DNA from: Pontibacter litorisediminis | GTDB taxonomy: Bacteria; Bacteroidota; Bacteroidia; Cytophagales; Hymenobacteraceae | Assembly (NCBI RefSeq): GCF_029360645.1 | Contig: NZ_JARDUA010000001.1 | Location: forward strand, 124,001 to 188,000 | Direction of reading: 5' to 3' | Length of the DNA stretch: 64,000 nt | Shown here: positions 53,400 to 61,870 of the stretch, piece by piece | How positions within the stretch are numbered: the first letter of the stretch is position 1 | Layout of the letters: each line of letters begins with the position of its first letter | The notes under the pieces: model-generated | What the model was told of the DNA's origin: nothing | What the model saw: only the letters and a program-made list of their open reading frames with translations | The model's database searches: none | Made by a program: the position numbers and the translations under genes

Positions 53400-54469
53400 T
53401 GGAACAGAAGCAACTATACCCGCAGGCGGTCGCGCTGCTTCAGTCCCTGATCCAAACGCCCTCTTTTAGCCGGGAGGAAGACAAGACAGCCGACCTGATC
53501 CTACAGTTTCTTAAAGAACACGGGGTGGAGGAAGTGCACCGGGAGCAAAATAATGTATGGGCCTTTAACCGGCACTATAACCCGCAGCTGCCTACACTGC
53601 TCTTAAACTCGCACCACGATACCGTAAAGCCCAATGCCAGCTACACGCGCGATCCGTTTGAGGCAAGTATGGCAGACGGCAAGCTGTTTGGCTTGGGAAG
53701 CAACGATGCCGGAGGCTGCCTGGTGTCGCTGATGGCTACGTTTTTATACTTTTACAACCGGAAGGATTTGAAGTATAACCTGGTGCTGGCGGCCACGGCA
53801 GAAGAGGAGATCAGCGGGCGCAACGGTATAGAGATCGTTTTCCCCAGGCTGGGAAGTATAGAGGCCGCTATTGTGGGTGAGCCAACGGAGATGCACCTGG
53901 CCGTAGCCGAAAAGGGGCTGATGGTACTGGACTGCACGGCCCGCGGTAAGGCCGGGCACGCCGCCCGCGAGGAAGGCATCAATGCCATCTATCAGGCCCT
54001 GCCGGACATCCTGTGGTTCCAGAATTACACTTTCCAGAAGGTATCGGAGCACCTGGGGCCGGTGAAAATGACCGTGGCCGTGGTACAGGCAGGTACGCAG
54101 CATAACGTAGTGCCTGATACCTGTACGTTCACGGTGGATGTGCGCCTGACGGACGCTTACACGATGGAGGAGGTGCTGGACACAATACAGCAGCAGGTAC
54201 AGGCGGAGGTGAAGCCGCGCTCCATGCGCCTGAGGCCATCCAGCATCCCGCTGGAGCACCCGCTGGTGCAGGCAGGCATCCGGATGGGCCGCCATACCTA
54301 TGGCTCACCCACCACCTCCGACCAGGCGCTGCTGCCCGTCCCGTCGCTTAAGATGGGACCAGGCTTCTCCGGCCGCTCCCACATGGCCGATGAGTACATT
54401 TACCTCCACGAGATAGAGGAAGGCATTAAACTTTACACTGAGTTGCTGGAGAGGGTGATTGTGGGTTGA
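53399..54469 (+). CDS. argE: M20 deacylase acting on N-acylcitrulline (ArgE-like)
   Basis: A 356-residue M20 metallopeptidase. Metal ligands: LNSHHDTVKPN (His-x-Asp), LGSNDAGGCLVSLMA, the catalytic Glu pair in TAEEEISGRNG, and GEPTEMHLAVAEKGLM. A dimerisation domain lies at about 165-280. With a transcarbamylase that uses an acylated ornithine, the expected substrate is N-succinyl- (or N-acetyl-) citrulline. AAGTATA or TATACTT occurs three times in 110 bases (53745, 53771, 53854), in three different amino-acid contexts. Confidence 0.93.
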   Translation: MEQKQLYPQAVALLQSLIQTPSFSREEDKTADLILQFLKEHGVEEVHREQNNVWAFNRHYNPQLPTLLLNSHHDTVKPNASYTRDPFEASMADGKLFGLGSNDAGGCLVSLMATFLYFYNRKDLKYNLVLAATAEEEISGRNGIEIVFPRLGSIEAAIVGEPTEMHLAVAEKGLMVLDCTARGKAGHAAREEGINAIYQALPDILWFQNYTFQKVSEHLGPVKMTVAVVQAGTQHNVVPDTCTFTVDVRLTDAYTMEEVLDTIQQQVQAEVKPRSMRLRPSSIPLEHPLVQAGIRMGRHTYGSPTTSDQALLPVPSLKMGPGFSGRSHMADEYIYLHEIEEGIKLYTELLERVIVG

Positions 54470-54561
54470 TGGTTGTAAATTGTTATACCTGGTAAATCTA
54501 CGCTGTATCCGATTTTTCACTTCTAAAAGAAGAGCTCTCGATTAGCACCTTAGTACATCAA

Positions 54562-54590
54562 GAATTCACGCATTCGCTCACGCACTCATT
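54562..54590 (-). repeat. Three degenerate octamers (NNTGAGTG family) before argH
   Basis: Read on the minus strand: AATGAGTG, CGTGAGCG, AATGCGTG. It lies in the 133-base gap between argE and argH and is similar to the blocks at 8332, 8792, 17656 and 29909. Confidence 0.5.
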
Positions 54591-54602
54591 TAAAATTAAC
54601 AC

Positions 54603-55955
54603 ATGAAACTTTGGCAAAAGAATACGGCTGTAGCCGCTGAGATAGAGAAATTCACTGTTGGCCGCGATGCGGAGCTGGATATGGAGCTGGCACGGTTCGA
54701 TGTGCTGGGCTCGCTGGCGCACACGCAGATGCTGCAAAGTATAGGCTTGCTCACGGTGGATGAACTACAGGTGCTGCAGGCGGAGCTGAAGAACATTTAC
54801 AAAAGTATAGAGGCCGGTGACTTTGCCATTGAGCCGGGGGTGGAGGACATCCATTCGCAGGTGGAGCTGGAGTTGACCAGAAGAGTAGGCGAGGCGGGCA
54901 AAAAGATCCACAGCGGCCGCTCGCGCAACGACCAGGTGCTGGTAGACCTCAAGCTGTACTTCCGCCACCAGTTGCAGGAGGTAGTGCAGGAAGTGCAGGC
55001 CCTGTTTGAGGTGCTGCAGGCCCAAAGTGAAAAGTATAAAAATGTGCTGCTGCCGGGTTACACGCACCTGCAGGTGGCCATGCCATCGTCGTTCGGCCTG
55101 TGGTTTGGCGCCTATGCCGAGAGCCTGGTGGACGACATGCAGCTGCTGCTGGCCGCTTATAAGATCGCGGATAAAAACCCGCTCGGTTCCGCTGCCGGCT
55201 ACGGCTCCTCTTTCCCGCTCAACCGCCAGATGACCACTGATTTGCTGGGCTTCGAAAGCATGAACTATAATGTGGTATACGCGCAAATGGGCCGGGGTAA
55301 AACCGAACGCACCGTGGCGGTGGCCCTGGCAGCTGTGGCCGCGACGCTCGCCCGCATGAGCATGGACCTGTGCCTGTACATGAGCCAGAACTTTAGCTTT
55401 GTGACGCTGCCCGACCACCTGACCACCGGTTCCAGTATCATGCCGCACAAAAAGAACCCGGACGTGTTCGAGCTGCTGCGCGGTAAGTGTAACAGGCTGC
55501 AGGCTCTGCCCACCGACATCAGCATGCTGCTCATCAACCTGCCATCAGGCTACCACCGCGAGATGCAGCTGCTGAAGGAAAGCCTGTTCCCGGCTTTTCA
55601 GGAGCTGAAGAACTGCCTGCAGATGATGGCTTACATGGCTGAGCAGCTACAGGTAAAGGAGGGTATTCTGGAGGACGAGAAGTATAAGTACCTCTTCAGC
55701 GTGGATGCCGTGAATGAACTGGTGCTGCAGGGCATGCCGTTCCGGGATGCGTACAAAACCGTGGGCGAGCAGATCGAGGCGGGTAAGTTTGAGGCTCCCG
55801 CAGAGGCCACGCACACGCACGAAGGGAGCATCGGCAACCTGTGCAACGATAAAATTACCGGGCAAATGCAGCAGCTCTTAAAAGCGTTTCATTTTGAGCG
55901 CGTGCAGCAGGCGTTCAAAAATCTTACCCACGGTGAAGAAGCAACGAAAGGCTGA
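54603..55955 (+). CDS. argH: Argininosuccinate lyase
   Basis: A 450-residue enzyme of the fumarase/aspartase superfamily and the last gene of the arginine operon. DIHSQVELELTRRVGEAGKKIHSGRSRNDQV, LLPGYTHLQVAMPSSFGLWFGAY and the signature GSSIMPHKKNPDVFELLRGK are complete. It splits argininosuccinate into arginine and fumarate. The motif AAGTATA is used four times (for Ser-Ile and Lys-Tyr). The gap upstream could hold a second promoter. Confidence 0.97.
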   Translation: MKLWQKNTAVAAEIEKFTVGRDAELDMELARFDVLGSLAHTQMLQSIGLLTVDELQVLQAELKNIYKSIEAGDFAIEPGVEDIHSQVELELTRRVGEAGKKIHSGRSRNDQVLVDLKLYFRHQLQEVVQEVQALFEVLQAQSEKYKNVLLPGYTHLQVAMPSSFGLWFGAYAESLVDDMQLLLAAYKIADKNPLGSAAGYGSSFPLNRQMTTDLLGFESMNYNVVYAQMGRGKTERTVAVALAAVAATLARMSMDLCLYMSQNFSFVTLPDHLTTGSSIMPHKKNPDVFELLRGKCNRLQALPTDISMLLINLPSGYHREMQLLKESLFPAFQELKNCLQMMAYMAEQLQVKEGILEDEKYKYLFSVDAVNELVLQGMPFRDAYKTVGEQIEAGKFEAPAEATHTHEGSIGNLCNDKITGQMQQLLKAFHFERVQQAFKNLTHGEEATKG

Positions 55956-55988
55956 TCAGAAAACTATGCGCTCAGGCGTCCATTGCTT

Positions 55989-56675
55989 CTAATTCAGGTG
56001 GTACTTCTGTGGCTTTATCGCCTTTAACTTGCGCGATGACTGCAGCAGTGCACCCACCAGCGCGGCCAGTATAACAGCCAGGGCAATAACCATATACGAG
56101 AGCACCTTCAGCGATTTCATCTGGCGCTCAGCATCCTCATACAGCTCATGGCCTACCTGCTCCTGTAGCTTGCTAAGGGCATGCAGCGGCCGCAGCAGCT
56201 CCTGGAAAGCGGCCATGCCTTCCCTGCGGAACATGTCCAGGGCTGCCGCCTTATCGCCGGTGTGGCTCATCACCAGTATGGTTTGTTGCGTTTTTGAGTA
56301 GTCTCTGCCGGCCTGCAGGTAGTCCTGCAGGTCCTGGCTCTCCTGGGTAGTCAGGTAAGTTGCCTGAAACTTGCCGAGCAGCGAGTCCAGGTCGGCCTCG
56401 TTCTGCTCTATCTCAGCCATAATGCGCTGCTCCTCCTCAACAGATGCTGTCAGCAAATGCTCTTCCAGCAACAGTCGGTTCTGGTAATAACGCTCCTGCA
56501 TCGTCGATATATCCAGTGCCGGCACAAGCCTGTCAGCGTACACCGACTCGAACTGGGCGTTTACCTTCGTCATGCTGTAGCTCACAAACCAGTTTGCGGC
56601 CATAATAATCAGGAATACGAAGCCAAGCGCCAGTGCAATGCGGTTGCGGTTCCCTAATTTAAAGCTCCAACTCAT
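55989..56675 (-). CDS. Orphan four-helix-bundle (4HB_MCP-type) membrane sensor domain
   Basis: 228 residues: a membrane helix (IALALGFVFLIIMAANWFVSY), a periplasmic helical bundle of about 150 residues (VYADRLVPALDISTMQERYYQNRLLLEEHL is typical of chemoreceptor 4HB domains), and a second helix (VLSYMVIALAVILAALVGALL). After it only 15 residues remain, with no HAMP or signalling domain. It may act through a partner. Divergent from the amidoligase operon, with 183 bases between starts. Confidence 0.78.
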   Translation of the reverse strand: MSWSFKLGNRNRIALALGFVFLIIMAANWFVSYSMTKVNAQFESVYADRLVPALDISTMQERYYQNRLLLEEHLLTASVEEEQRIMAEIEQNEADLDSLLGKFQATYLTTQESQDLQDYLQAGRDYSKTQQTILVMSHTGDKAAALDMFRREGMAAFQELLRPLHALSKLQEQVGHELYEDAERQMKSLKVLSYMVIALAVILAALVGALLQSSRKLKAIKPQKYHLN

Positions 56676-56858
56676 AGTATCAGATACTTGTGTATCTTAA
56701 GATAGGCACTTTCCGGCAAAATTTCTAATTGCTGCCCGCTTCTTTACCAAATCACCCTAAGCTTTAGCACGTATTATCTTTAATATATTCAATAACTTCT
56801 GTTTTCTGCAGCGTATAACAAGCACATTGTTGCACCATTTTAAGGCAGAAGATTTTAG

Positions 56859-57581
56859 GTGATCCCGATCAAAATCCATACACAACCAGATGACTCCACC
56901 TGCGGCCCCACGAGCTTGCATGCCGTGTACCGTTATTTTAAAGATCCAATTTCACTAAGTGATGTGATCAAGGAGGTTCCCTCACTGGACGAGGGCGGAA
57001 CCCTGGAGGTGTTGCTGGCCTGCCATGCCCTGCAGCGCGGTTACCGGGTCCGGATTTACACCTACAACATGTTTATCTTCGACCCCACCTGGATCGGGCT
57101 GAGCAACGAGGAGATTATCCTGAAACTGGAGGAGCAGTTAAAGTATAAAAAAGGGCCAAAACTGCATCGGGCCACCCAGGCTTACATCGAGTTTTTGAGG
57201 CTGGGCGGCGAGCTCCGTTGCCGCGACCTGACCAAGCAACTGCTGCGGGGCTTCTTTGAGCGGGGCATTCCGCTGCTGACGGGCCTGAGCGCCACCTACC
57301 TTTACCAGAGCGCCCGCGAATTTGCCGATGAGCAGGGCAATTCTCTATACGACGATGTAAAAGGCTACCCCATGGGCCACTTTGTAGTGCTGTGCGGTTT
57401 CGGGGAAGACCAGAAGAGCGTTGTGGTAGCCGACCCTTACCGCGAGAACCCTTACTTCAAAGACAACTACTATGAGGTAAGGGCGACCCACCTCATCAAC
57501 TCTATTATGCTAGGCATGGCCACGTACGATGCCAACCTGCTTGCCATTCTGCCTGCCAACTATGAACCCTTCGATGACTAA
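56859..57581 (+). CDS. C39-like (papain-fold) cysteine peptidase
   Basis: 240 residues from a GTG start (no suitable ATG; the frame begins MIPIKIHTQPDDSTCGPTSL). The catalytic Cys is in STCGPTSLHAVYRYF (residue 15), the His in MGHFVVLCGFGED and the Asp in VVVADPYRENPY. There is no signal peptide, so it acts in the cytoplasm. First gene of a tightly packed four-gene operon (3-base spacing to the next). Its likely task is to cleave or transfer an amide bond made by the two ligases. Confidence 0.82.
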   Translation: MIPIKIHTQPDDSTCGPTSLHAVYRYFKDPISLSDVIKEVPSLDEGGTLEVLLACHALQRGYRVRIYTYNMFIFDPTWIGLSNEEIILKLEEQLKYKKGPKLHRATQAYIEFLRLGGELRCRDLTKQLLRGFFERGIPLLTGLSATYLYQSAREFADEQGNSLYDDVKGYPMGHFVVLCGFGEDQKSVVVADPYRENPYFKDNYYEVRATHLINSIMLGMATYDANLLAILPANYEPFDD

Positions 57582-57584
57582 ACC

Positions 57585-59069
57585 ATGCGCAAAATAATTA
57601 TTGTCGACTATCCCAAAGACTGGGAGGAGGCGATTGAAGATACCGAGGTAGTTGATGCCCAAACCTACCTCACCAACTCCACTTACACCGACATCCGCAG
57701 TGCCCGCATCTTTAACCTGTGTCGCTCGCACCGCTACCAGAGCGCAGGCTACTATGTGTCGCTGCTGGCTGAGGCACGGGGGCACAAGCCTATTCCCAGC
57801 GTAACTACCATGCAGGACCTCAAAAGCCCGACCATTGTGCGCGCCATCACTGTGGAGATAGAAGACCTGATACAGAAAAGCCTGGCCGGTCTGAAGTCGA
57901 ATACCTTTACCCTAAGCATTTACTTCGGGCAGAACCTGGCGGCCAAATATGAAAAGCTTTGCAAGGCCTTGCACGACCACTTTCAGGCGCCGTTGCTGCG
58001 GGCCCAGTTCGTGTACAAGGACAACTGGGTGCTGCAGAGCATCTCGCAGGTGCCGATCAACGAGGTGCAGGAAGACCACCGCAAATTCCTGAAGCGCTTC
58101 GCCAAGGCCTACTTTGCACGCCACCGCTTCTCCGGCGCCCGCATTAACCGCAAGGCCTACGACCTGGCCATACTAGTAGACCCGCAGGAGAAGGCGCCGC
58201 CATCCAACGATAAGGCCATACAGCATTTTGTTGAGGCTGCCGAAGGCATGGGTTTCTACACGGAGCTGATCACAAAGGACGATTACCGCCGCCTGCCGGA
58301 GTTCGATGCCTTGTTTATCCGGGAGACCACGGCCGTGAACCACCACACCTACCGCTTTGCCCGCAAGGCCTATGCCGACGGGCTGGCCGTGATCGACGAT
58401 CCCGTTTCTATCCTGCGCTGCACGAACAAAGTGTACCTGGCCGAGCTCTTGACAAAGGCTAAGGTGCCTATCCCCAAAACCATGATCATCCACAAGGACA
58501 ACTGCCGGGAGGTGGAGCAGGAGCTGGGTCTGCCCTGCGTGCTCAAGGTGCCCGACAGCTCCTTTTCGCAAGGCGTAGTTAAGGCCAAGAACAAGGAGGA
58601 ACTGGAGGAGGAGCTTGCTAAGATGCTCGAGGCCTCCGAGTTGATCATCGGGCAGGAGTACACCCCGACCGAGTTCGACTGGCGCATTGGCGTGCTGGAC
58701 AAGCAGCCGCTCTATGCCTGCAAGTATTACATGGCCAAAGGCCACTGGCAGATCTATAACTGGAACGGCAAAAAGAAGCAGGACGAGGAGGGCGACGACG
58801 AGATCGTGCCTTTCGAGGAGGTGCCCTTCCATGTGCTGCACACGGCCCTGAAAGCTGCCAACCTGATCGGCGACGGCCTTTACGGGGTAGACCTGAAGGA
58901 GATTGATGGCAAAGCCTACGTGATAGAGGTGAATGACAACCCAAGTATAGACGCCGGTGTAGAAGACAAGATCCTGAAAAAGGAGCTTTATACTTCTATC
59001 ATCAAATCCATAAAGCGACGCATTGACAACCACAAAAACGCAAATGGCAGAACCGATGGACAAACCTAA
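57585..59069 (+). CDS. RimK-family ATP-grasp ligase with N-terminal RLAN domain
   Basis: 494 residues. The N-terminal about 190 residues (KIIIVDYPKDWEEAIEDTEVVDAQTYL ... FNLCRSHRYQSAGYYVSLLAEARGHKPIPS) are the RLAN domain found before some RimK-like ligases. The ATP-grasp follows: PSNDKAIQHFVEAAEGMGF, then KVPDSSFSQGVVKAK, QEYTPTEFDWRIGVLDKQPLYACKYY, and the metal site YGVDLKEIDGKAYVIEVNDNPSI. RimK enzymes add amino acids through amide bonds using ATP. The acceptor is unknown. The end overlaps the GCS2 gene. Confidence 0.88.
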   Translation: MRKIIIVDYPKDWEEAIEDTEVVDAQTYLTNSTYTDIRSARIFNLCRSHRYQSAGYYVSLLAEARGHKPIPSVTTMQDLKSPTIVRAITVEIEDLIQKSLAGLKSNTFTLSIYFGQNLAAKYEKLCKALHDHFQAPLLRAQFVYKDNWVLQSISQVPINEVQEDHRKFLKRFAKAYFARHRFSGARINRKAYDLAILVDPQEKAPPSNDKAIQHFVEAAEGMGFYTELITKDDYRRLPEFDALFIRETTAVNHHTYRFARKAYADGLAVIDDPVSILRCTNKVYLAELLTKAKVPIPKTMIIHKDNCREVEQELGLPCVLKVPDSSFSQGVVKAKNKEELEEELAKMLEASELIIGQEYTPTEFDWRIGVLDKQPLYACKYYMAKGHWQIYNWNGKKKQDEEGDDEIVPFEEVPFHVLHTALKAANLIGDGLYGVDLKEIDGKAYVIEVNDNPSIDAGVEDKILKKELYTSIIKSIKRRIDNHKNANGRTDGQT

Positions 59070-60312
59070 AAAGCCGCTGCACCTTTTCGAGGGTTTTGGG
59101 GTGGAGCTGGAGTACATGATCGTGCAGCGCGACACCCTGCAGGTGCTGCCCATCACCGATAAACTTATTTACGATGAGGTAGGGGAGTACCTGTCAGATG
59201 TAGAGTTCGGCGATATTGCCTGGAGCAACGAGTTGGTACTGCACGTGGTGGAGCTGAAGACGCAGGGCCCTGTGAAAAGCCTGGCACAGCTGCAGGAAAA
59301 GTTTCAGCGGCATGTGCAGAAGATTAACAAGATGCTGGAGAAGTATGAGGCCATGCTGCTACCCAGTGGCGCGCACCCGCTCATGGACCCCTACACTGAG
59401 ACAAAGCTCTGGCCACATGAGCACAATGCCGTGTACGAAGCCTACAACCGCATCTTCGATTGCCGCGGCCACGGCTGGGCCAACCTGCAGAGCACGCACC
59501 TGAACCTGCCCTTTTACGATGATGCGGAGTTCGAGAAGCTGCACGCGGCCATTCGTGTGCTGCTGCCTATCCTGCCGGCCCTGAGTGCCTCTACACCAGT
59601 ACTGGATGGCGCCGTAACCGGCCTGGCAGACTCGCGGCTGGAAGTATACCGGCAAAATCAGCAGAAGCTGCCAAGTATAACAGGAAAAGTGGTTCCGGAG
59701 GCGGTGTTCAGCCACGCAGCGTATGAGGAGCAGGTGCTGCAGCCCATGTACCGTGAGGTGGCCCCGTACGACCCGGAGGGCACCCTGCAAGAGGAGTTTC
59801 TGAACTCGCGCGGCGCCATTGCCCGCTTTGAGCGCAATACCATTGAGATCCGCCTGCTGGACATTCAGGAAAGCCCGGTGGCCGACCTGGCGGTGCTGCA
59901 GGCAGTGGTGCAGGTGCTGCAGGCCTTGGTGGCGGAGCGGTGGGTGCTGCTTCAGGACCTGAAGGCATGGGATGAAGACCGGCTCTCTGCCATACTTTTA
60001 GAAGTCATTGCCAAAGGGCAGGCCGCCATTTTGGCGGATCCTGGTTACCTCCGCCTGTTAGGCTATTCCTGCGAGGATAACTGCACGGCCGGGGAGCTTT
60101 GGAAGCACCTGGTGCAGGACGCGCTTTCCTTGGAAGAGCAGCCGGAGGTGGCGAATGCATTGAATGTTATTGTTTCCCGTGGCAACCTTTCCGAACGGAT
60201 CCTGAACGCTCTGGGCCATGAGCCCTCAGCCGAAATGATCCGGGAGGTATACCGGCGACTGGCGGTGTGCCTGCAGAAAGGAAGCGTATTTTTACCAGAT
60301 GAACCATGTTGA
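59044..60312 (+). CDS. GCS2-family carboxylate-amine ligase
   Basis: 422 residues from the ATG at 59044 (MAEPMDKPKKPLHLFEGF); a TTG at 59023 and an ATG at 59056 are alternatives. Motifs of the glutamate-cysteine ligase GCS2 family: FGVELEYMIVQRD, NELVLHVVELKT, LLPSGAHPLMDP, QSTHLNLPF and NTIEIRLLDIQESPVADLAVL. YbdK and EgtA belong to the same family, so it makes a gamma-glutamyl-like or other amide; substrates cannot be read from sequence. It overlaps rimK by 26 bases and the next gene by 7. Confidence 0.85.
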   Translation: MAEPMDKPKKPLHLFEGFGVELEYMIVQRDTLQVLPITDKLIYDEVGEYLSDVEFGDIAWSNELVLHVVELKTQGPVKSLAQLQEKFQRHVQKINKMLEKYEAMLLPSGAHPLMDPYTETKLWPHEHNAVYEAYNRIFDCRGHGWANLQSTHLNLPFYDDAEFEKLHAAIRVLLPILPALSASTPVLDGAVTGLADSRLEVYRQNQQKLPSITGKVVPEAVFSHAAYEEQVLQPMYREVAPYDPEGTLQEEFLNSRGAIARFERNTIEIRLLDIQESPVADLAVLQAVVQVLQALVAERWVLLQDLKAWDEDRLSAILLEVIAKGQAAILADPGYLRLLGYSCEDNCTAGELWKHLVQDALSLEEQPEVANALNVIVSRGNLSERILNALGHEPSAEMIREVYRRLAVCLQKGSVFLPDEPC

Positions 60313-61025
60313 AAATTTTAATGACCTGCGAGCACGGCGGCAACCTGATACCGCCGGCATACGCAGGGCTATTTACCACGCAGCAGGAGCTCCTGCAATC
60401 GCATAGAGGGTATGATAAAGGCGCCCTGGAGCTCTTAGAAACACTTGAAGATTTAGCTGATAAGACATTTTACTCCACTACCTCCAGGTTGCTGGTAGAG
60501 CTAAACCGCTCCTTGCATCACAAGAGCCTGTTTTCCGACGTTACCAAAACCCTGCCGGAGCGGGAGCAGCGGCAGGTTCTGAAAGAGCACTATCACCCAT
60601 ACCGCGAGCGGGTGGAGGAGTTGGTTGAAGACCTGACCAGGGTGGGGCACCAGGTGCTGCACATTGCCGTGCACAGTTTTACACCGGTACTGGACGGGGA
60701 GGAGCGGCAGGCGGATATCGGGCTGCTTTATGACCCAAGGCGCGAGACGGAGCGGGATTTCTGCCGCTCTTGGAAGAAGGCGCTACGGGAGCAGCAGCCG
60801 GAGCTTGTGGTGCGTTTCAACTATCCGTATCTTGGCATCGCCGACGGATTCCCGACGTACTTGCGCCGCAAGTTTCCGGAGGGGCAGTACAGCGGCATCG
60901 AACTGGAGGTAAACCAGAAGTACCCTGAGACGGGCGGTCAACCATGGCAGCAGCTGCAAAAAAGTCTTCGGCGCAGCCTCGAGGCGGTACTCTCCAAGTA
61001 TAAGCCCGACGGCAAGGAAAAGTAA
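60306..61025 (+). CDS. N-formylglutamate amidohydrolase family protein
   Basis: A 239-residue FGase-fold zinc hydrolase. TCEHGGNLIPPAY (Glu-His metal/catalytic site), SRLLVELNRSLHHKSLFSD, LHIAVHSFTPVLDG and the C-terminal YSGIELEVNQKY are typical. The family includes HutG, but no histidine-degradation genes are nearby. As last gene of this operon it probably removes an N-acyl or glutamyl group from the product of the two ligases. Confidence 0.85.
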   Translation: MLKILMTCEHGGNLIPPAYAGLFTTQQELLQSHRGYDKGALELLETLEDLADKTFYSTTSRLLVELNRSLHHKSLFSDVTKTLPEREQRQVLKEHYHPYRERVEELVEDLTRVGHQVLHIAVHSFTPVLDGEERQADIGLLYDPRRETERDFCRSWKKALREQQPELVVRFNYPYLGIADGFPTYLRRKFPEGQYSGIELEVNQKYPETGGQPWQQLQKSLRRSLEAVLSKYKPDGKEK

Positions 61026-61154
61026 TCGTGTATTAGGAAAACAAAATATCTTCATTTGTAGTATTAAAACTATTATTGGCCTTCCGGGGGAGCAAATGCT
61101 TGTGCGTGTGGAGGTTTCATCAGATTACATACTTTTAACCTAAAAAGAAAGACT

Positions 61155-61781
61155 ATGAGAATTAAGAATTTACTTCATTTGGTTGTGGTACTGGCGTTAG
61201 GGCAATTCCTTTTCTCCTGTAGCTCAGCAGAATACTATAAATTTTCAGCAGACAAACCAGAGGCCTACCATACGGTAAAGCAGAAGCCTGCCCCCGAAGC
61301 AGCTGAAGTAGAGGACATCACCCCGTCTGTGGCTGAGATAGCCATGGCTGCCGAAGCGGAGAAAGAGGCCGCTGCGGCTCCTGAGCCAGTGCTGCAGGCG
61401 AGCGCCAAGAAAGAGCCTGTGGTTGCTCCACGTAAGGCGGCTGCCGTAACAGAGGCACCGGCTGTGAAGGAAGAGGTAAAACTGGTAGAGCGCAAGATGA
61501 CCGTAGAAGAGGCAGAGGCTTTGGCCATGGCCAAGGAGCGACTGGCTAACATGACCAAGGTAGAGAAAAAAGAGCTGAAGAAGGAGATGAAAGAAATGAT
61601 GCGCCAGGGCGGCTCGCGCACCTCGGTGGTGGAGATCATCCTTGCCATTATACTTCCGCCGCTGGCCGTGTTCCTGCACGATGGCATCGGCACCTCCTTC
61701 TGGATTAACATCATCCTGACCCTGCTGTTCTTCCTGCCAGGTATCATTCACGCCTTACTGGTGGTAACAGACACCATCTAA
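61155..61781 (+). CDS. Lipoprotein-linker-YqaE/Pmp3 fusion protein
   Basis: 208 residues. N-terminal signal with lipobox (LGQFLFSCSS), then an Ala/Glu/Lys/Pro-rich linker of about 110 residues. The C-terminal 50 residues are a YqaE/Pmp3 (UPF0057) domain with two helices (EIILAIILPPLAVFLHDGIGTSFWINIILTLLFFLPGIIHALLVV). YqaE is normally a free 50-residue membrane protein linked to salt and membrane-potential stress. The C-terminal helices imply inner-membrane location. Monocistronic, with a terminator. Confidence 0.82.
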   Translation: MRIKNLLHLVVVLALGQFLFSCSSAEYYKFSADKPEAYHTVKQKPAPEAAEVEDITPSVAEIAMAAEAEKEAAAAPEPVLQASAKKEPVVAPRKAAAVTEAPAVKEEVKLVERKMTVEEAEALAMAKERLANMTKVEKKELKKEMKEMMRQGGSRTSVVEIILAIILPPLAVFLHDGIGTSFWINIILTLLFFLPGIIHALLVVTDTI

Positions 61782-61797
61782 AGGAATACTTGAATTA

Positions 61798-61840
61798 AAG
61801 TATAAAGAAGGGGCACTATTTTTATGGTGCCCCTTTTACT
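61798..61840 (+). terminator. Intrinsic terminator after the YqaE fusion gene
   Basis: A 9-base stem AAGGGGCAC/GTGCCCCTT (61808-61816 with 61827-61835) is followed by TTTTACTTTT. AAGTATAAA immediately precedes it (61798). Confidence 0.8.
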
Positions 61841-61870
61841 TTTACCGTGCTTTCTGGCAAAGACCAAAGG

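Noticed and set aside
59044..60312. Assigning the GCS2 gene as the missing egtA of the ergothioneine genes
   Set aside because: It is 30 kb from egtBD and embedded in a different tightly coupled operon; family membership alone does not show gamma-glutamylcysteine synthesis.
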